A stretch of DNA of 64,000 nucleotides from Pelomonas sp036401055 (GTDB lineage: Bacteria; Pseudomonadota; Gammaproteobacteria; Burkholderiales; Burkholderiaceae_C). Position numbers and translations under genes: made by a program. The notes below the pieces were generated by a model. The model was not told the origin of the DNA. It was given only the letters and a program-made list of their open reading frames with translations, and did no database searches. Where the stretch lies: the NCBI GenBank assembly GCA_036401055.1, contig DASWWC010000214.1:1-64000 (forward strand), read 5' to 3'. Below, in pieces: positions 7,451 through 16,600 of the stretch; position 1 is the stretch's first letter, and each line of letters begins with the position of its first letter.

Positions 7451-7886
7451 GGAAATCGTCTTTCAGGGGGCCTCCAACTTGGCGTTAGACGCCAAGGGGC
7501 GCCTGAGCGTTCCTACGCGGCACCGCGAGGTACTGCAACTGCTCTGCGAAGGGCGGCTGACCATCACCAAGCACCCGGACGGCTGTTTGATGCTGTTCCC
7601 GCGGCCGACCTGGGAGGTCTTCCGTGACAAGGTGGCGGCGCTGCCGATGTCCGCTGCCGGCTGGAAGCGTGTGTTCCTGGGCAATGCCCAGGATGTCGAG
7701 ATCGATTCCGCGGCCCGCGTGCTGATCGCACCCGAGCTGCGCAAGAGTGCCGGCCTGAAGAGCGACGTGATGCTGCTGGGCATGGGCAGCCACTTCGAGA
7801 TCTGGGACACCGAGACCCATGCCGCCCATGAGGCCGACGTGATGGCCGGCCCGCTGCCCGACTCGCTCAAGGACTTCAGCTTCTGA
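7446..7886 (+). CDS. mraZ: Transcriptional regulator MraZ
   Basis: This 146-aa protein contains two SpoVT/AbrB-like MraZ halves: F-Q-G-A-S-x-L-x-L-D-A-K-G-R near the N-terminus and I-D-S-A-A-R-V-L-I near residue 90. MraZ oligomers bind the repeats in front of the operon and repress it. The GTG at 7446 is the only possible start because a TAA in frame lies directly upstream (7443-7445). GGTGAT, complementary to the 16S tail, sits 2 nt before it. It is the first gene of the dcw operon, and its stop overlaps the rsmH start by 1 nt. Confidence 0.95.
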   Translation: MSEIVFQGASNLALDAKGRLSVPTRHREVLQLLCEGRLTITKHPDGCLMLFPRPTWEVFRDKVAALPMSAAGWKRVFLGNAQDVEIDSAARVLIAPELRKSAGLKSDVMLLGMGSHFEIWDTETHAAHEADVMAGPLPDSLKDFSF

Positions 7887-8836
7887 TGGCCGCGATGGAC
7901 GAGAACGCCCCGTTCCGCCACACCACCGTGCTGCTGAACGAGGCGGTGGACGGCGTGCTGGCGCGACCTGATGGCATCTATGTGGATGGCACCTTCGGGC
8001 GCGGCGGGCATTCGCGGCTGCTGTTGAGCAAGCTGGCGCCCGCGGGCCGACTGATCGGCATCGACCGCGATCCCGAAGCCATCGCTGCCGCCGCGGCCAT
8101 CGCGGATGCGCGCTTCAGCATCGTCCACAGCGGCTTTGCCGACATGGCCGAGGCGTTGGCGGGCCTGGGTGTCCATCAGGTGGATGGTGTGCTGCTGGAC
8201 CTGGGTGTGTCCAGTCCGCAGATCGACAACCCGGAGCGCGGCTTCAGCTTCCGCTTCGACGGGCCGCTGGACATGCGCATGGACACCACGCGCGGCGAGA
8301 GCGCGGCCGACTTCCTTGCGCAGGCCGACGAGCGCGAGATTGCACGGGTGATTCGGGACTATGGCGAAGAACGGTTTGCTGGCCAGATTGCAAAGGCGCT
8401 TGTTGCTCGCCGAGAAGCCGGTGCGCCGCTCACGCGCACCGACGAGCTGCGCGAACTCGTGGCTCGCGCGGTCAAGACCCGCGAGCCCGGCCAGGACCCG
8501 GCCACGAGCACCTTTCAAGCCCTTCGGATTCATGTCAATGGCGAACTGGCCCAGCTGGAGCAGGGGCTGAAGTCCGCGCTGCGGCTGCTGGCGCCCGGTG
8601 GCCGGCTGTCGGTCATCAGCTTCCACTCGCTGGAGGACCGCATCGTCAAGCAGTTCATCGCCGGCCACAGCAAGGCCGAGGTGGACCGCCGTGCACCGTT
8701 CGCACCGCCGCCGCCGCTGGCGTTGAAGGCGCTGGGGCGCGTGAAGCCGAGCGAAGCCGAGGTCAGGGCCAATCCGCGCTCACGCTCGGCGGTGCTGCGC
8801 ATCGCCGAGCGGACCGACGCGCCGCTGAAGGACTAG
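7886..8836 (+). CDS. rsmH: 16S rRNA (cytosine-1402-N4)-methyltransferase RsmH
   Basis: This 316-aa SAM-dependent methyltransferase (formerly MraW) modifies C1402 of 16S rRNA in the decoding centre. The SAM-binding loop D-G-T-F-G-R-G-G-H-S is at residues 34-43, and the conserved V-I-S-F-H-S-L-E-D-R-I-V-K block is near residue 245. The length is usual for the family. An ATG three codons downstream (7895) is an alternative start. It is translationally coupled to mraZ. Confidence 0.96.
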   Translation: MAAMDENAPFRHTTVLLNEAVDGVLARPDGIYVDGTFGRGGHSRLLLSKLAPAGRLIGIDRDPEAIAAAAAIADARFSIVHSGFADMAEALAGLGVHQVDGVLLDLGVSSPQIDNPERGFSFRFDGPLDMRMDTTRGESAADFLAQADEREIARVIRDYGEERFAGQIAKALVARREAGAPLTRTDELRELVARAVKTREPGQDPATSTFQALRIHVNGELAQLEQGLKSALRLLAPGGRLSVISFHSLEDRIVKQFIAGHSKAEVDRRAPFAPPPPLALKALGRVKPSEAEVRANPRSRSAVLRIAERTDAPLKD

Positions 8837-8840
8837 CGGC

Positions 8841-9104
8841 GTGGTCAAGCTCAACCTCATCCTCATCCTGGCCGTGCTGGCCAGTGGCCTGGGCCTGGTG
8901 CACAACGCCTACGAGTCGCGCCGCCTGTTCACCGAGCGCGAGCGCGCCAAGGCCGAAGGCCAGCGCCTGGCGACCGATGCCGAGCGCCTGAAGGCCGAGC
9001 GCCATGCGCAGGCCACCAACCTGCGCGTGGAGCAGGTGGCCCGCGAGCGCCTGGGCATGCAGCTGATCTCGCCGGCGGTCGTCGCGTCGGGGGTGGCCCA
9101 GTGA
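8841..9104 (+). CDS. ftsL: Cell division protein FtsL
   Basis: This small bitopic membrane protein has 87 aa. One transmembrane helix at residues ~4-20 follows a very short cytoplasmic tail. A periplasmic coiled-coil rich in E, R, A and L comes next (~25-70), which in the family pairs with FtsB and FtsQ in the divisome. It starts at a GTG 5 nt after the rsmH stop with no clear ribosome site, so it is probably coupled to rsmH. Its stop overlaps the ftsI GTG. The call rests on position and topology more than on sequence motifs. Confidence 0.9.
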   Translation: MVKLNLILILAVLASGLGLVHNAYESRRLFTERERAKAEGQRLATDAERLKAERHAQATNLRVEQVARERLGMQLISPAVVASGVAQ

Positions 9105-10885
9105 GCAAGCCGCCGAAATCCGGCGCCCGTCTGCTCGGCTCGGGCCGCGCGGTCAGCTACTCGACCAGCCCGCTGCTCGCGTCCAAGACGCCGCCGTGGC
9201 GCTCGCGCTTCCTCGTCGCGCTGGTGGGGCTGGCCTTCGCGGGCCTGCTGGGCCGGGCGGTGTACGTGCAGATCCTGCACACCGATTTCTTCCAGAAGCA
9301 GGGCGAGGCGCGCTACGCGCACACGCTGGAGCTGCCAGCCAGCCGCGGCCGCATCAACGACCGCAGCGGCCAGGTGCTGGCCGCCAGCGTGGCCGTGCCG
9401 TCGATCTGGGCGATTCCCAAGGAGGTCGATGCCGACCCGGACAAGCGCCGCGAGCTGGCCAAGGCGCTGGGCCTGAGCCACAAGGAGCTGCAGGCCAAGC
9501 TCAACCCCGAGGCGCGCTTCGTCTGGCTCAAGCGACTGGCCGACGACGAGACCGCCACGCGCGTGAAGGCCATCGGCATCAAGGGCGTGTTCCAGGACCG
9601 CGAGTACCGCCGCAAGTACCCCGAGGGCGAGGCGGCGGCGCATGTCGTCGGCTTCACCAACGTCGAGGATCGCGGCCAGGAAGGCATCGAGCTGGCGTTC
9701 CAGAAGGAGCTGCAGGGCCGCGACGGCTCGCGCTCCGTCGTGCGCGACCGGCTGGGCCGCGTCGTGGAGGACATCGGCGACATCGTGCCCGCCACCAATG
9801 GCCGCGACGTGGACCTGGCCGTCGATTCCAAGGTGCAGTTCTTTGCCTACCAGCGCATCCGCGACGCGGTGGCCGCGAACAAGGCCAAGGCCGGCTCGGT
9901 GGTGGTGCTGGACGTGCAGACCGGCGAGGTGCTGGCGCTGGCCAACTTCCCCAGCTACGACCCCGGCAACCGCCAGAACCTGTCCGGCGAGCAGCTGCGC
10001 AACCGCGCGCTGACCGACGTCTTCGAGCCCGGCTCGACGATGAAGCCCTTCATCGCCGGCCTGGCGCTGGAGACGCACCGCGTGAAGCCCGACACGCTGG
10101 TGGACACCGGCAACGGCCGCTACCCCTTCCACGGCGCCGTCATCAGCGACACCAAGGCGCATGGCGTCATCACCGTGCACGAGGTCATCCAGATGTCCAG
10201 CAACATCGGCACGACCAAGCTGGCCATGCAGATGCCCGCGCGCGAGATGCACGAGATGTTCACGGCCATCGGCCTGGGCCAGCGGCCGCAGATCAGCTTC
10301 CCCGGCGCCGTGTCAGGCAAGCTGCGGCCCTACAAGACCTGGCGGCCCATCGAGCAGGCCACCATGAGCTACGGCTACGGCCTGTCGGCGTCGCTGTTCC
10401 AGCTGGCGCGCGCCTACACGGTGTTCGCGCGCGACGGCGAGATCATCCCGGTCAGCATGCTGCGCCAGCCGCACGACCATCCGGTGCCGGGCATCCGCGT
10501 GTTCAGCCCGCAGGTGGCGCAAGACGTGCGGCGCATGCTGCAGGACGCCGCCGGCCCGGCCGGCACCGCGCGCCTGGCCCAGGTGCCCGGTTACAGCGTG
10601 GGCGGCAAGAGCGGCACGGCCCACAAGCAGGAGGGGCGCGGCTACACCAACAAGTACCGCTCCTGGTTCGTCGGCGTCGCCCCCATCAACAAGCCGCGCA
10701 TCGTCGTCGCCGTCATGGTGGACGAGCCCACCGCCGGCGTCTATTACGGCGGCGCCGTGGCCGGTCCGGTGTTCAGCCAGGTGACCGCGCAGACGCTGCG
10801 GCTGATGGGCGTGGCGCCGGACCTCGATGTGAAGAGCCAGATCGTTGCCAACCAGAAGGCCGTTCCAGTGGAGGAGAGCTTCTGA
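9101..10885 (+). CDS. ftsI: Peptidoglycan transpeptidase FtsI (PBP3)
   Basis: This septal class B penicillin-binding protein has 594 aa. One membrane anchor lies at residues ~32-53, followed by the pedestal domain and a C-terminal transpeptidase domain. All catalytic motifs are present: S312-T-M-K315, S366-S-N368 and K503-S-G-T-A507. It cross-links septal peptidoglycan together with FtsW, encoded downstream at 16597. The GTG start overlaps the ftsL stop by 4 nt, and the stop overlaps murE by 1 nt. Confidence 0.97.
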   Translation: MSKPPKSGARLLGSGRAVSYSTSPLLASKTPPWRSRFLVALVGLAFAGLLGRAVYVQILHTDFFQKQGEARYAHTLELPASRGRINDRSGQVLAASVAVPSIWAIPKEVDADPDKRRELAKALGLSHKELQAKLNPEARFVWLKRLADDETATRVKAIGIKGVFQDREYRRKYPEGEAAAHVVGFTNVEDRGQEGIELAFQKELQGRDGSRSVVRDRLGRVVEDIGDIVPATNGRDVDLAVDSKVQFFAYQRIRDAVAANKAKAGSVVVLDVQTGEVLALANFPSYDPGNRQNLSGEQLRNRALTDVFEPGSTMKPFIAGLALETHRVKPDTLVDTGNGRYPFHGAVISDTKAHGVITVHEVIQMSSNIGTTKLAMQMPAREMHEMFTAIGLGQRPQISFPGAVSGKLRPYKTWRPIEQATMSYGYGLSASLFQLARAYTVFARDGEIIPVSMLRQPHDHPVPGIRVFSPQVAQDVRRMLQDAAGPAGTARLAQVPGYSVGGKSGTAHKQEGRGYTNKYRSWFVGVAPINKPRIVVAVMVDEPTAGVYYGGAVAGPVFSQVTAQTLRLMGVAPDLDVKSQIVANQKAVPVEESF

Positions 10886-12351
10886 TGTTGACGCGACTGA
10901 AAAGTCCCGAGGCCGCTGCCCGCTGGTTGCGCGAATGGTGCACCGGCACGCTGCGCACCGACAGCCGTCAGGTCATGCCCGGTGATGCCTTCATCGCCTG
11001 GCCGGGCTATGCGCGCGATGGCCGCGAGTACGTGGCCGCGGCGCTGGCGGCCGGCGCCGCCACCTGCCTCGTCGAAGACGCCGACGTGGACCGTTTCGGC
11101 TTCGTCGATGCGCGTGTGGCGTCGCTGCCAGGCCTGAAGGCGCGCACCGGCGAGATCGCCGCGGCCTTCTTTGGCAACCCTGCGACCAAGCTGGACGTCA
11201 TCGCCGTCACCGGCACCAACGGCAAGACCTCGTCGGCCTGGTGGATCGCGCAGGCTTCGGCGCAACTTGGCAAGCGCTGCGGCGTGGTCGGCACGCTGGG
11301 CATCGGTGAGCCGCCCAAGCTCGACTACAACGGGCTGACCACGCCCGACCCGGTGCTGCTGCAGGCCGCGTTCGCGCGCATGCGGCAGGACGACTTCGCG
11401 GCCTGCGCCATCGAGGCGTCGAGCATCGGCATCGTCGAGGGGCGCTTGGCGGGCACGGCCATCCGCGTGGCGGTGTTCACGAACTTCACGCAGGACCACC
11501 TGGACTACCACGGCGACATGGACGCCTACTGGGTGGCCAAGCGCGCGCTGTTCGGCTTTCCCGGCCTGCGCGCGGCCGTCGTCAACCTGGACGATGCCAA
11601 GGGTGACGGCCTGGTGGCCGAGCTGTCGGCTCTGGACGTGTGGACCACCGGCGTGCAGCGGCACGATGCGCGCCTGAGCGCGCGCGGCCTGCACTACACC
11701 GGCGAGGGCCTGGCCTTCACGCTGCACGAGGGCGACGACGCGGCGCCGGTGCAGACCGGCCTGATCGGCGACTACAACGCGGCCAACCTGCTGGGCGTGG
11801 CCGGCGCCTTGCGCGCACAGGGCCATTCGCTGGCCGATGTCGCGCGTGCGCTGGCCCGCGTGACGCCGGTGCCCGGCCGCATGCAGCGCGTGGGCAATGG
11901 CCGCGAGCTGCCGCAGGTCGTCGTCGACTATGCGCACACGCCCGACGCGCTGGACAAGGCGCTGTCGGCGCTGCAGGGTCTGGCGAAGGCGCGCGGTGGT
12001 GAGCTCGTCTGCGTGTTCGGCTGCGGCGGCGACCGCGATGCGGCCAAGCGTCCGCTGATGGGAGCCATCGCGGCACGGCTGTCCGGCCGCGTCGTCGTCA
12101 CCACCGACAACCCGCGCACCGAGGCGCCGGCGCAGATCCTGGCCGACATCACGGCCGCAGCACCGGGCGCCACCGTCATCGAGGCGCGCGAGGAGGCCAT
12201 CCGCGCGGCCATCGCCGAGGCCGGCCCGCGCGACATCGTGCTGATCGCCGGCAAGGGGCACGAGGACTACCAGGAGGTGCATGGCGTGCGCCGGCCGTTC
12301 TCCGACGTGGCCGAGGCGCGTGCGGCGCTGTTGGAAAGGGCGGGGCTGTGA
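10885..12351 (+). CDS. murE: UDP-MurNAc-tripeptide synthetase MurE (meso-DAP adding)
   Basis: This 488-aa Mur ligase adds the third stem residue to UDP-MurNAc-L-Ala-D-Glu. The ATP-binding loop G-T-N-G-K-T is at residues 110-115. The specificity motif D408-N-P-R411 predicts meso-diaminopimelate rather than lysine. The ATG at 10885 overlaps the ftsI stop. The same frame stays open far upstream through ftsI, but that extension is out-of-frame translation of ftsI. The gene ends in a 4-nt GTGA overlap with murF. Confidence 0.97.
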   Translation: MLTRLKSPEAAARWLREWCTGTLRTDSRQVMPGDAFIAWPGYARDGREYVAAALAAGAATCLVEDADVDRFGFVDARVASLPGLKARTGEIAAAFFGNPATKLDVIAVTGTNGKTSSAWWIAQASAQLGKRCGVVGTLGIGEPPKLDYNGLTTPDPVLLQAAFARMRQDDFAACAIEASSIGIVEGRLAGTAIRVAVFTNFTQDHLDYHGDMDAYWVAKRALFGFPGLRAAVVNLDDAKGDGLVAELSALDVWTTGVQRHDARLSARGLHYTGEGLAFTLHEGDDAAPVQTGLIGDYNAANLLGVAGALRAQGHSLADVARALARVTPVPGRMQRVGNGRELPQVVVDYAHTPDALDKALSALQGLAKARGGELVCVFGCGGDRDAAKRPLMGAIAARLSGRVVVTTDNPRTEAPAQILADITAAAPGATVIEAREEAIRAAIAEAGPRDIVLIAGKGHEDYQEVHGVRRPFSDVAEARAALLERAGL

Positions 12352-13739
12352 ACTTTCTGACCCTGGCCCAAGCACAGGCGCTGTTGCCTGGCTCGCAACT
12401 GGTGGGTGACGGTGCGACCGGCTTCGCCCGCGTGCACAGCGACACGCGCACGCTGCAGCAAGGCGACCTGTTCGTCGCGCTGCGCGGCGAGCGCTTCGAT
12501 GCCAACGATTTCATCGCGCAGGCGCAGCAGGCGGGGGCCGTCGCGGCGCTGGCCGAGCGCAATCTCGGCGCGCTGCCGGGTCTGCTGGTGCCCGACGCCA
12601 AGCTCGCGCTGGGACAGCTGGCCGCTGCGTGGCGCCGCCAGCAGCAGCTGCCGGTCATCGCCGTCACCGGCTCCAACGGCAAGACGACGACGACCCAGAT
12701 GATCGCCAGCATCCTGCGCGCCTGGGTGGGCGACGATGCACTGGCCACGCAAGGTAACTACAACAACGACATCGGCGTACCGCTGACGCTGCTGCGTTTG
12801 CGGCACGACGACGAGCTCAGCCATCGCGCGGCCGTCATCGAGCTGGGCATGAACCACCCCGGCGAGATCGCGCCGCTGGCTGCGATGACCGCACCCACCG
12901 TCGCGCTGGTCAACAACGCGCAGCGCGAGCACCAGGAGTTCATGGCCACGGTAGAGGCCGTCGCGCGCGAGAACGGTGCGGTGCTCGAAGCATTGGCGCC
13001 CAGCGGCTGCGCCGTCTTCCCCGCCGACGACGCCTGTGCGCCGATCTGGTTCGAGATGGCCGGCGCGCGCCCGCACCTGACGTTTGCGCTGCACGGCGAG
13101 GCCGATGTGACCGGCGAGGCGCAATGGCAGGGCACGGGGGATAGGAGCTTTTGGGCGCTGGAGCTGCACACGCCGGCTGGCACGGTGCCGGTGGTGCTGC
13201 AGATGGCCGGCGAGCACAACGTGCGCAACGCGCTGGCTGCGGCCGCGTCGGCGCTGGGCGCGGGCGCGCCGCTGTCGGCCATCCGGCAGGGCCTGGAGGA
13301 CTTCCGCGCCGTTAAAGGCCGCAGCGAGCTGAAGCGCGACGCGCGCGGCCGCCCGCTCATCGACGACAGCTACAACGCCAACCCCGACAGCGTGCGTGCC
13401 GCCATCGCGATGCTGGCCGCGCTGCCGGGCAGCGGCTGGCTCATCCTCGGTGACATGGGCGAGGTGGGCGATCAGGGCCCGGCCTTCCACCGCGAGGTGG
13501 GCGCCTACGCGGCCGAGCTGGGCATCGCGCACTTCTGGACGGCCGGCAGCGCCGCCCGCGACGCGGCCACGGCCTTCGGCCCGTCGGCCCGCGCCTTCGA
13601 CACCACGGCCGCGCTGATCGCGGCCCTCAACGAACAACCCGACGCGGCCCAGACCCTGGTCAAGGGCTCGCGCTTCATGAAGATGGAACAAGTGGTCGCT
13701 GCTCTCCAGAACAACGCCGGAGGCCCGCATGCTGCTTAG
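12348..13739 (+). CDS. murF: UDP-MurNAc-tripeptide:D-Ala-D-Ala ligase MurF
   Basis: This 463-aa ligase adds D-Ala-D-Ala to give the UDP-MurNAc-pentapeptide. The P-loop G-S-N-G-K-T-T-T-T is near residue 108, and the Mur central-domain motif E-L-G-M-N-H-P-G-E-I is present. A C-terminal ligase domain carries L-I-D-D-S-Y-N-A-N-P. It starts at the GTG overlapping the murE stop and overlaps the mraY start by 11 nt. Confidence 0.96.
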   Translation: MNFLTLAQAQALLPGSQLVGDGATGFARVHSDTRTLQQGDLFVALRGERFDANDFIAQAQQAGAVAALAERNLGALPGLLVPDAKLALGQLAAAWRRQQQLPVIAVTGSNGKTTTTQMIASILRAWVGDDALATQGNYNNDIGVPLTLLRLRHDDELSHRAAVIELGMNHPGEIAPLAAMTAPTVALVNNAQREHQEFMATVEAVARENGAVLEALAPSGCAVFPADDACAPIWFEMAGARPHLTFALHGEADVTGEAQWQGTGDRSFWALELHTPAGTVPVVLQMAGEHNVRNALAAAASALGAGAPLSAIRQGLEDFRAVKGRSELKRDARGRPLIDDSYNANPDSVRAAIAMLAALPGSGWLILGDMGEVGDQGPAFHREVGAYAAELGIAHFWTAGSAARDAATAFGPSARAFDTTAALIAALNEQPDAAQTLVKGSRFMKMEQVVAALQNNAGGPHAA

Positions 13740-14907
13740 CCTCGCCCAATGGCTGCAGGGCCTGTACCCCGACCTGGGCTTTCTGCGCATCTTCCAGTAC
13801 ATCACCTTCCGCGCCGTGATGGCCGCGATGACGGCGCTGCTGATCGGCCTGGCCTTCGGGCCCTGGGTCATCCGCAGCCTGACCGCGATGAAGATCGGCC
13901 AGCCCGTGCGCAGCTACGGCGTGCAGGCCCACCTGGCCAAGACCGGCACGCCCACGATGGGCGGCGTGCTGATCCTGATCGGCATCGGCGTCTCGACACT
14001 GCTGTGGTTCGACTGGAGCAACCGCTTCGTCTGGGTGGTGATGATCGTCACGATGGGTTTCGGCGCCGTGGGCTGGGTGGACGATTGGCGCAAGGTCGTC
14101 GACAAGAACCCGGAAGGCATGCGCAGCCGCGAGAAGTTCTTCTGGCAAAGCCTGATCGGCCTGTTCGCGGCGCTGTACCTCGCGTTCAGCGTGTCGGAGA
14201 CGAGCTTCCTCGGCGTCGTGCAGCTGTTCTTCCGCTGGGTGTCCAGCGGCTTCTCGACCGAGCTGCCGCCCAAGGCCGACCTGCTGATCCCGTTCTTCAA
14301 GACCATCTCCATGCCGCTGGGCGTGTGGGGCTTCGTCGCGCTGGCCTACTTCGTCATCGTGGGCACCAGCAACGCGGTGAACTTCACCGACGGCCTGGAC
14401 GGCCTGGCCATCATGCCGGTGGTGATGGTGGGGTCGGCGCTGGGCCTGTTCGCCTACCTGACCGGTTCGTCGGTGTTCTCCAAGTATTTGCTGCTGCCCT
14501 ACATCCCGGGCGCCGGCGAGCTGCTGATCTTCTGTGCCGCGATGGCCGGTGCGGGCTTGGCCTTCCTGTGGTTCAACGCGCATCCGGCGCAGGTGTTCAT
14601 GGGCGACGTGGGCGCGCTGGCGCTGGGCGGGGGGCTGGGCACGCTGGCCGTCATCACGCGCCAGGAGATCGTGCTGGGCATCATGGGCGGCATCTTCGTC
14701 GCCGAGGTGCTGAGCGTGATGATCCAGGTCAGCTGGTTCAAGTTCACGAAGGCGAAGTTCGGCGAGGGCCGCCGCATCTTCCGCATGGCGCCGCTGCACC
14801 ACCACTTCGAGAAGGGTGGCTGGAAGGAGACGCAGGTCGTCATCCGTTTCTGGATCATCACCATGCTGCTGTGCCTCGTCGGCCTGGCCAGCCTGAAGCT
14901 GCGGTAA
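13729..14907 (+). CDS. mraY: Phospho-N-acetylmuramoyl-pentapeptide transferase MraY
   Basis: This 392-aa polytopic enzyme has about ten membrane helices and makes lipid I from UDP-MurNAc-pentapeptide and undecaprenyl phosphate. Visible motifs are the aspartate-rich V-D-D-W loop, N-F-T-D-G-L-D-G-L-A, and the H357-H-H359 cluster in P-L-H-H-H-F-E. The start lies inside the end of murF, and murD follows after 4 nt. Confidence 0.97.
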   Translation: MLLSLAQWLQGLYPDLGFLRIFQYITFRAVMAAMTALLIGLAFGPWVIRSLTAMKIGQPVRSYGVQAHLAKTGTPTMGGVLILIGIGVSTLLWFDWSNRFVWVVMIVTMGFGAVGWVDDWRKVVDKNPEGMRSREKFFWQSLIGLFAALYLAFSVSETSFLGVVQLFFRWVSSGFSTELPPKADLLIPFFKTISMPLGVWGFVALAYFVIVGTSNAVNFTDGLDGLAIMPVVMVGSALGLFAYLTGSSVFSKYLLLPYIPGAGELLIFCAAMAGAGLAFLWFNAHPAQVFMGDVGALALGGGLGTLAVITRQEIVLGIMGGIFVAEVLSVMIQVSWFKFTKAKFGEGRRIFRMAPLHHHFEKGGWKETQVVIRFWIITMLLCLVGLASLKLR

Positions 14908-14911
14908 ACCG

Positions 14912-16600
14912 ATGAAGCTGGACCTGCCGCAATTCGCCGAACAGCGCGTGCTCGTGCTGGGCCTCGGAGACTCCGGTCTCGCGATGGCCCGCTGGTGTGC
15001 GCGTTTCGGTGCGCAGGTCACGGTGTGGGATTCGCGTGCGCAGCCGCCCCAGCTCGAAGCGCTTGGCGACACGGCGGCGTTCATCACCGGTGAGCTGTCG
15101 GCCGATGTCGTGGCGGGCTTCAACTCGGTGCTCAAGAGCCCGGGCCTGTCGCCACTGGATGCGCGGCTGGCGGCCGTCTATCAGCACGGCCCCGCGGTGC
15201 GCGGCGAGCTGGACCTGTTCGCCGACGCGCTGGCCGCGCTGAAGGTCCAGCACGGCTATGCGCCGGCGGTGCTGGCCATCACCGGCACCAACGGCAAGAC
15301 TACGACGACCTGCATGACCGGCCTGCTGGTCGAGCGGGCCGGCAAGCGCGTGGCCATCGCAGGCAACATCGGCCCGACGCTGCTGGACACGCTGACGGAA
15401 GCGCTGGACAAGGAGCCCGATCCGGCGCCACTGCAGACGCCCGAGGAGGTCGTCGCGGCCGAGATCGAGGACGAGACCGTCGAGGAAACCGTGGCTGCCG
15501 AAGAGGCGGCCGCCGTGCTGCCCGATGAAGAGACGCCGCTGCCCATAGCCCCGCCGCCGCCACGCGGCCCGGTGTTCGAGACGCTGCCCGAGGTCTGGGT
15601 GCTGGAGCTGTCCAGCTTCCAGCTCGACAACGTCGCCGGATTCGAGCCCACCGCCGGTGCGGTGCTGAATCTGACGCAGGACCACCTCGACTGGCACGGC
15701 GACATGGCCACCTACGGTCGCGCCAAGGCGCGCATCTTCGGCCGCGAGTCCGTCATCGTTGCCAACCGCGACGACGCCGAGGTCGAAGGCCTGGTGCCGC
15801 AGCCCGTGTTCGTGAAGGGCACGCGCGGCAAGCCAGGTCGCACGGTGTCGCGCCGCGTCGTGCGCTTCGGCTTGAGCGCGCCGACGGCGCCGGGCGACTT
15901 CGGCCTCGTCGATGAAGGCGGCCTGGCCTGGCTGGTGCGCGCCCGCGAGCTGGACCCGACGATCAAGAAGCGCAAGGGCGATGAAGACGAGCCGCTCGTC
16001 ATCCAGCGCCTGATGCCCGCCGACGCTTTGCGCGTGCGTGGCCGGCACAATGCGGCGAACGCGCTGGCCGCGTTGGCGCTGGCGACCGCCGCCGGCTGCG
16101 AGCTGGCGCCCATGCTGCACGGCCTGCGCGAGTACCGCGGCGAGCCGCACCGCGTGGAGCCGGTCGGCAGCATCGATGGTGTCGAGTTCTTCGACGACAG
16201 CAAGGGCACCAACGTCGGCGCCACCGTCGCCGCGATCTCGGGCCTTGGCGCGGACCGCGCGCCGGCCAAGCTGGTGCTCATCCTTGGCGGCGACGGCAAG
16301 GGCCAGGACTTCGCGCCGCTGGCGGAGGGTGTTCAGCGCCACGCCCGCGCCGTCGCGCTGATCGGCCGGGACGGGCCGCAGATCGAGGCCGCGCTGGCCG
16401 GCACCGGCGTGCCCATGCAGCGCCACGACACGCTGGAAGCGGCCACGGCCTGGTGCCTGGCGCAAGCGCAATCCGGCGACAGCGTGCTGCTGTCGCCCGC
16501 CTGCGCGAGCCTGGACATGTTCAGGAACTACGCCCACCGCGCTGAGGTCTTCGTGGCCACGGTGCAGCAGCTGGCGGACGACCGGGGAGTGGCCCTGTGA
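14912..16600 (+). CDS. murD: UDP-MurNAc-L-alanine:D-glutamate ligase MurD, with acidic insertion
   Basis: This enzyme adds D-glutamate to UDP-MurNAc-L-Ala. The N-terminal Rossmann motif is V-L-G-L-G-D-S-G, the P-loop is G-T-N-G-K-T-T-T (125-132), and the conserved L-E-L-S-S-F-Q-L block is near 231-238. At 562 aa it is far longer than E. coli MurD (438). Most of the excess is an acidic, alanine/proline-rich segment at ~164-224, between the G-N-I-G loop and the L-E-L-S-S-F-Q strand. A second, smaller charged stretch lies around residues 340-365. The frame is intact and codon use matches its neighbours, so these are real insertions, not a frameshift. Confidence 0.95.
   Translation: MKLDLPQFAEQRVLVLGLGDSGLAMARWCARFGAQVTVWDSRAQPPQLEALGDTAAFITGELSADVVAGFNSVLKSPGLSPLDARLAAVYQHGPAVRGELDLFADALAALKVQHGYAPAVLAITGTNGKTTTTCMTGLLVERAGKRVAIAGNIGPTLLDTLTEALDKEPDPAPLQTPEEVVAAEIEDETVEETVAAEEAAAVLPDEETPLPIAPPPPRGPVFETLPEVWVLELSSFQLDNVAGFEPTAGAVLNLTQDHLDWHGDMATYGRAKARIFGRESVIVANRDDAEVEGLVPQPVFVKGTRGKPGRTVSRRVVRFGLSAPTAPGDFGLVDEGGLAWLVRARELDPTIKKRKGDEDEPLVIQRLMPADALRVRGRHNAANALAALALATAAGCELAPMLHGLREYRGEPHRVEPVGSIDGVEFFDDSKGTNVGATVAAISGLGADRAPAKLVLILGGDGKGQDFAPLAEGVQRHARAVALIGRDGPQIEAALAGTGVPMQRHDTLEAATAWCLAQAQSGDSVLLSPACASLDMFRNYAHRAEVFVATVQQLADDRGVAL

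Noticed and set aside
8909..10252. Minus-strand 447-codon frame opposite ftsL-ftsI
   Set aside because: Histidine/alanine-rich antisense translation of high-GC codons, inside essential plus-strand genes.
9196..10884. 563-codon extension of murE running through ftsI
   Set aside because: It is the alternate frame of ftsI; murE begins at the ATG overlapping the ftsI stop, giving the normal length.
13749..14915. 388-codon plus-strand frame overlapping mraY
   Set aside because: Arginine/glycine-rich frame-shifted copy of mraY, which is intact in its own frame.
15401..15584. MurD insertion as a frameshift or assembly error
   Set aside because: The frame is continuous, in-frame homology resumes exactly on both sides, and codon use is host-like.
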